This document shows, piece by piece, positions 56,804 through 61,083 of a stretch of DNA of 61,083 nt; position 1 is the stretch's first letter; every line of letters begins with the position of its first letter. The notes under the pieces are model-generated. The model saw nothing but the letters and a program-made list of their open reading frames with translations. It ran no database searches and had not been told where the DNA came from. The stretch comes from Nemertoderma westbladi. Its lineage: Eukaryota; Xenacoelomorpha; Nemertodermatida; Nemertodermatidae. The translations under genes and the position numbers were made by a program. The stretch covers positions 1 to 61,083 of the forward strand of contig JAUCBJ010001536.1 in the NCBI GenBank assembly GCA_032718475.1, in the 5' to 3' direction.

Positions 56804-57591
56804 TAGTGTATGTATGGGTGGATTAGGGTAAAATATAGCTGGCGCAGAATATGGAGGGGAAACATGTGCCGGAGTTTATAGAAGAGTCCTGTCGTTTTTG
56901 AAATTTTCTTGAGTATATACTGTGAGTTTTCCAGGTGAGTTTGTTGTCAACCCAGATTCCTAGTATTTTAGAATTGTTAGTGGATTTAATTAGCTTATTT
57001 TGTATCGATAGTTGGGGGAGATTAGTCGGGTCAGTTAGAGTATTAGAAAATATAGTGTATTCCGTCTTTGTTAAGTTTAAGGAGAGGCGGTTAGCAATAA
57101 GCCAATCAGCGATCTTGTCAAGTTCCTGGTTGGTAGTCGTTAGAAGGGAAAATGCATTCGATGAGGATTGGAAAAGCGTAGTATCATCAGCAAATAACAT
57201 TGAGAGTAGGTTTGAAGCATTAGGCAGGTCGTTAATATATAAAAGGAATAGGATGGGGGAAAGAGTAGAACCCTGAGGGACGCCACAGGTTAGAGGTAAG
57301 ATTGAGGATTGAAAGCCATCGATAGATACAAATTGAGATCGAGATGAAAGAAAGCTAGATATTAGTTGATGAGGTAGACCACGTATTCCATATGATGTTA
57401 GTTTAGATAGTAGTATTTCATGGTCTAGAGTATCGAAAGCTTTCTTTAGGTCAATGAAGATAGTACATGTAGATGGCGAATCGTCTAGGGCCTGGTGTAT
57501 ATTGCTTCCATAGTTACAGCGATTCATATTATTGTACTCTTCAACTCCCGATGCTGCCTTACTCAATGTTAAATAATTTAGTGTTCTAGAA

Positions 57592-58187
57592 TATTTATTA
57601 CGTAACTAGAGAGCCGCTTAGCTACATAAACCAATATTGGATATTGAGTCCCATTTTGGAGTTCGCCTTGCAGACACTAAAGTTGTAATAACTTTTGACG
57701 TAATTTGAGCATGGATTTTGCTCAAATTTCGTGCAAACCTTTTCTACGTCAATGCGCTTTGAACACATATAATAAAATTAAAGAAAATCCACAAAAATAT
57801 TTTATTAAACTTTTTTTCGCCGGAAAAAAAATAAAATCAATGCAATCCTATTGGTTACTTTTTTTCCATAGGGAAAAAAGTGCAACCTTTTCTCTCGATT
57901 TTGGTCTAAATTCGAGCGAAAAAGTAACAATTTAAGAAAAGAATGTCTACTAATGTTATAGAACATTGTAAAAAAAAACACTCTCTAAAATACAAAAAAA
58001 ATTTATTGTGAAGAAAATGTCAGGATCTCTCACCCTCACCCGCCACACCCCAACAATATATTAAATAATTCTACAGTAACGAACTTTATTCGAATTTTCT
58101 TAGATATTCTATTGAAATCTACTTTAAAATTGAAATGACGATAAATTATTATTTTATACTACAAATATTATCAGATTATTCACAAAC
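57592..58187. other. Intronic spacer of MRCK
   Basis: AT-rich; no exon or repeat array seen. TTCTAGAA at 57584 lies just before it. Confidence 0.45.
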
Positions 58188-58373
58188 CTCGTTGTCGCGT
58201 TTCAGCTCTGTTATGACGTCATGCAGTCGTAGAGTCTCCGCTGATGACGTCACCGGAATGGTGGATGAGTCACCTATTTGGTTCTGCATTGTTATAGACA
58301 TTTCGGACAGACGTCTACTCAGACTCGCTTTCTCAGATTCAAGTCGCTTCAATCTCCTCTCGTACGCCTCTAC
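58188..58373 (-). CDS. CDC42BPA: MRCK (CDC42-binding kinase) coiled-coil exon, upstream of the two seen
   Basis: 186-nt exon, 62 codons in phase 0, between an acceptor reading TTTAG on the minus strand and donor GTTTGT. VEAYERRLKRLESEKASLSR matches the MRCK stretch AYERRIKRLEQEKLELSR. It ends TLRLHDVITELKRDNE, continuing in phase into SLERSLEAERS of exon 45722-45448. Both exons lie in the long dimerising coiled coil between kinase and C1/PH/CNH domains. The intron between them (45723-58187, 12.5 kb) holds the LINEs, TIR elements, minisatellites and the secreted-protein gene. Kinase exons must lie to the right of the window. Confidence 0.85.
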
Positions 58374-58884
58374 CTAAATAAACACGAACTCATTATATTG
58401 CATTATTGTTCTTTATTACATTTCTACATTATTCTGCACATGATTATATCTCTAGAAGGATGGGTAGGGGGGGGGGGGGTGGAGACTCTTGACTCAACTA
58501 AAATTCACCATCCTTCATGGGAAAAACGACGGAATATCAGCTGACGAGCAAGAATTATCTTAGGGCAGACAGCTGGAGTTAAAAAAGATACCACATTACT
58601 TAAAAGGATTAGCACATTACACCATAGTACTACTACTAGCTCTCGGGGCAAATACCACACCATGGTTTGCCATTCTGTACATTGTACACCATAGAGTATG
58701 TACATATTAACAAAAAATGTCTTGAAAAGGCTTGTAGATAAAACCGAGCATCAGCCTGCATAAACAACACAATAGATTTACTGGGAGCTACTACTCGGTC
58801 AACCTTTGTAAGAACCGTCCGAACTCTCAGCATCAGCAAACTTAGAGGCTTAACAAACAGAGTAACATTAGTTGTTGTTAGATA
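58374..58884. other. Spacer, nothing recognised
   Basis: A G12 tract at about 58468-58479. No further MRCK exon seen. Confidence 0.45.
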
Positions 58885-59540
58885 TTCAGAGTGTCCCGCA
58901 AAATTTTTGATACAATTTCATTTTTTAATAACTCACTGAAATGCGTACGAATATACGATTTCTTGGTATCTCCTGAAAGCCAGTATCCTAACTTAGATGT
59001 TGGTTTAATTTTTGATAATATTGGTTGTCATGGAAACTCAGTAAACGTATTTAAATTTACCTACAGTTTTCCCCCATAAGAAACATGGGTACAGAAAATC
59101 CACATAAGAATTTCGTGACACTCCAAGGGTCGCAGTCTGGGCTGCTATGTCTGGGACCACTGCAATTGGTCCATATGTCTTCGAGTCTTCTAACAGCACT
59201 AACTATCTGAACATGTTGAAGACATTCTTGCTTCCAAATCTTGTTGATGGGACTGAATACATTCTACAAGATGGTGCTCCTACACATCGGGGACTGAATG
59301 TTAGGGCATTCCTAGACTCTACGTTTCCTGGGCGCTGGATAAGAAGAGATGGGCCAATTCCATGGCCAGCACGACCCCCGAGTTATCACCTTGCGATTTC
59401 TATCAGTGGGGGAATGTCAATAATTGCGTATACAGTCAGCCGCTACAGAGCTTGAGCGAAATACGTAATTCTATTTTGTTTGGGATTTTGGATTTTTGTT
59501 TGCAATATGTTTTATACTGTAGAACAGTAAAAGTAAAACA
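58885..59540 (+). pseudogene. Mariner-family transposase remnant
   Basis: About 59147-59460 translates to AIGPYVFESSNSTNYLNMLK, then LLPNLVDGTEYILQDGAPTH, then LNVRAFLDSTFPGRWI, the DDE core of mariner/SETMAR-like transposases including the second Asp in QDGAP. A frameshift near 59370 moves the ending ELSPCDFYQWG (normally SPDLTPCDFFLWG) into another frame. The catalytic N-terminal part is missing or unreadable. GAGTGTCCCGCAAAATTTTT at 58890 may be the left end. Inactive. Confidence 0.8.
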
Positions 59541-59690
59541 GTGAAATTAATTCATTTATTCCAAAATTGTAACATTACTCAACGCCGTTAGTATCAACAG
59601 CGAGTTGTTATTTAGCGCTTTACAACTATAGAGGACATTACAGCATTGTATTGGCCTGTACATTTAGTATTGTACAGTATTTGGTGTTAA

Positions 59691-59774
59691 TGTTTACGTG
59701 GTAACCATGACGGCGTTAAGTAATGTCCCCCTAGTGGACATTACTTAACGCCGTCATTGGTTACCACGTAAACA
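59691..59774. repeat. Long hairpin: 38-bp inverted repeat with 8-bp loop
   Basis: The left arm 59691-59727 (TGTTTACGTGGTAACCATGA, CGGCGTTAAGTAATGTC) pairs almost perfectly with 59736-59774; one base bulge, loop about CCCCTAGT. AACGCCGTTAG also occurs singly at 59581. Could be an element terminus or solo foldback; no flanking duplication identified. Confidence 0.85.
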
Positions 59775-61083
59775 ATAGGTGGAAATTTGCCTGACAGCCA
59801 GATAGGCCTACTGCTCTACCTACCGCGTAGGCGGGGTAGAGCTATTAATAACCAGTTGGGCCTCGCTATATTATTATAACATGGCTCCACACGCCACCAT
59901 AAATATAAGCTAACTTATATCATATCATAATTTATGTCATTTTTGCATTTATTTATACAGCAACTAATATAATTTGTACAGTTTCTATCACTATTAATGT
60001 ATATGTACAATCATTTCGTAATGTTAAAATTTTGGAATAAAACTACACATACTTGTTGCAAAGTACTTTACAGTGTTCTGATCCTCGTGGCTTTATTTTC
60101 ACTCACTCACTAACGTTCGTTCATGTAACAAAGCCACTCGTATCATCACACTGTAAAGTGCTACTTTATACACAAGTATGTAATAACTAATTTAAATAAT
60201 CATAATATAACTCAAATATGGAAATCGTATTTTCGTCGGCATTTCAGCGAGTTATTAGGAAACGAAATCGTATCAATAAACTATAATATAACGACACTAT
60301 AATACGGGTAATGGTAATGGTAATGGTATACATCTAATAAGTAGCGTTATTCTAGAACAGCGCTAAAATTAGATAACGTCTAAGTTTATGTATGTTTTTT
60401 TTGGCATTCATGTGATACCGTAATTGTTAATTTACGACCAGTCATTGAAGTTTTAGTTTATTCTCATCAAAATAGCCAACATTACTGAATTTTTCGTGAA
60501 ATTTAAATTTACAGATACACCCAATGAAAATAATTTTTTATAATAATAAAGCCAACAGATGGCACCAATAAACATGTCGCTAAAATAATGTGGGATAATA
60601 AATTAAAATTTAAAACTGCATAACATTAAAATAAAATACATTGATCTGTAAAAAGCCATGGGGGCATGTCCGTCCGTCCGTCTGTCTGTCTGGTAAATGT
60701 TTGAACGCGAATTTCTCGGCATCGCTGGTTCGGAATTGAACCAAACTTAGAAGGTAAGTTAGTAGAAGGAAAGTTTAGAAAGTTTGTAAAGTTTGGTGAA
60801 AATCATTCAGTCTGACGTCAGCTACGACAGATTATGTGGTTTTTAGAAAATGTTAAATTTCTCGGGAACGCCTCATTTTCTTCAGCTGAAATTTTGGTTG
60901 CCTGTAGAGAATCAGGAAGTCTATCTTTTACGAAATTGAAAAGTTAAGACATTTAATTGGGGATCGGCTAGAGACTCAGAAGTAATGGCATAGGCCTACC
61001 GGTACGGTACTGCTCTACTGTGCAGCACTGGTAAGTACGAAATTGCAGAATAACAATATTACACACCTAGCGGATTAATATAT
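59775..61083. other. Right-end spacer with promoter-like words
   Basis: TAGGCCTA at 59803 and 60991. Short repeats GGTAATGGTAATGGTA (60307) and GTCCGTCCGTCTGTCTGTCT (60668). At 60991-61036 TAGGCCTACCGGTACGGTAC is followed by a consensus splice donor GTAAGT at 61031, compatible with a promoter and non-coding first exon of a gene further right. No coding sequence visible. Confidence 0.4.

Larger units (their letters stand above)
53761..57570 (-). pseudogene. Jockey/CR1-like LINE split by a TIR element
   Basis: The upstream part 57566-56823 encodes the RT core: IFIDLKKAFDTLDH (motif A), CGVPQGSTLSPILFLLYIND (motif B), LFADDTTLF (motif C, FADD), then ILGIWVDNKLTWKTH. A frameshift follows that motif. 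The downstream part 54243-53794 encodes the RT tail (YGLLLWGG, then RFLGPSIWNSIPV). The two parts would be contiguous without the insertion 54241-56803. 5'-truncated, no endonuclease domain; dead copy. Confidence 0.85.

Overview
This is a eukaryotic, almost certainly metazoan, nuclear window of about 65% A+T. It has GT-AG introns, animal gene families (PALS1/MPP5, radial spoke head protein, CapZ alpha, NDUFB2, RPA2, an MRCK-type kinase, a fibrinogen-related membrane protein), non-LTR and mariner-type transposon debris, poly-G/poly-C tracts of 15-25 nt and many kilobase-scale minisatellites. Marine invertebrate, perhaps deuterostome, is my impression from gene content and the abundant TAGGCCTA/TACCGGTA words. 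I cannot name the species.

Layout: (1) 1-2.7 kb, 3' part of a PALS1 gene (+), with an intron made almost wholly of a 35-bp repeat. (2) 2.7-8.3 kb, AT-rich spacer with a LINE fossil. (3) 8.36-10.2 kb, intronless gene for an eight-span membrane protein built of two similar four-span halves. (4) 10.8-12.6 kb, 60-bp minisatellite. (5) 12.8-14.0 kb (-), intronless type II membrane protein with a mucin-like stalk and a reduced fibrinogen-like domain. (6) 14.8-16.2 kb, TIR element carrying an unrelated Trp/Gly-rich ORF. (7) 16.8-24.9 kb (-), last four exons of a radial spoke head 4/6 gene, two of whose introns are 40-bp-unit minisatellites; one unit is a copy of the intron/exon boundary. (8) 26.4-27.2 kb (+), intronless CapZ alpha. 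(9) 30.2-31.7 kb, hairpin minisatellite then NDUFB2 (+). (10) 32-38.7 kb, palindromic and TIR elements plus a 72-bp minisatellite. (11) 39.5-41.0 kb (+), two-exon RPA2. (12) 41.5-44.9 kb, 25-bp CTAA-rich satellite. (13) 45.4-58.4 kb (-), two MRCK coiled-coil exons separated by a 12.5-kb intron filled with LINE fossils, a small secreted-protein gene, another minisatellite and a LINE split by a 2.56-kb TIR element that is an array of ~21-bp-spaced short palindromes. (14) 58.9-61 kb, mariner remnant, a strong hairpin and a promoter-like word cluster.

The genes are unrelated housekeeping or structural genes and do not form a pathway. The main interest is in the DNA between and inside them: intronic minisatellites whose units contain splice signals (PALS1 and radial spoke gene), the palindrome-array transposon, a TIR element carrying foreign sequence, and a short-word signature (TAGGCCTA with TACCGGTA and GTACTG) just upstream of five of six recognisable start codons. 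Two genes look incomplete: radial spoke exons 5' of 24.9 kb and MRCK exons 3' of 45.4 kb are not visible, and the 20 kb between holds only plus-strand genes.
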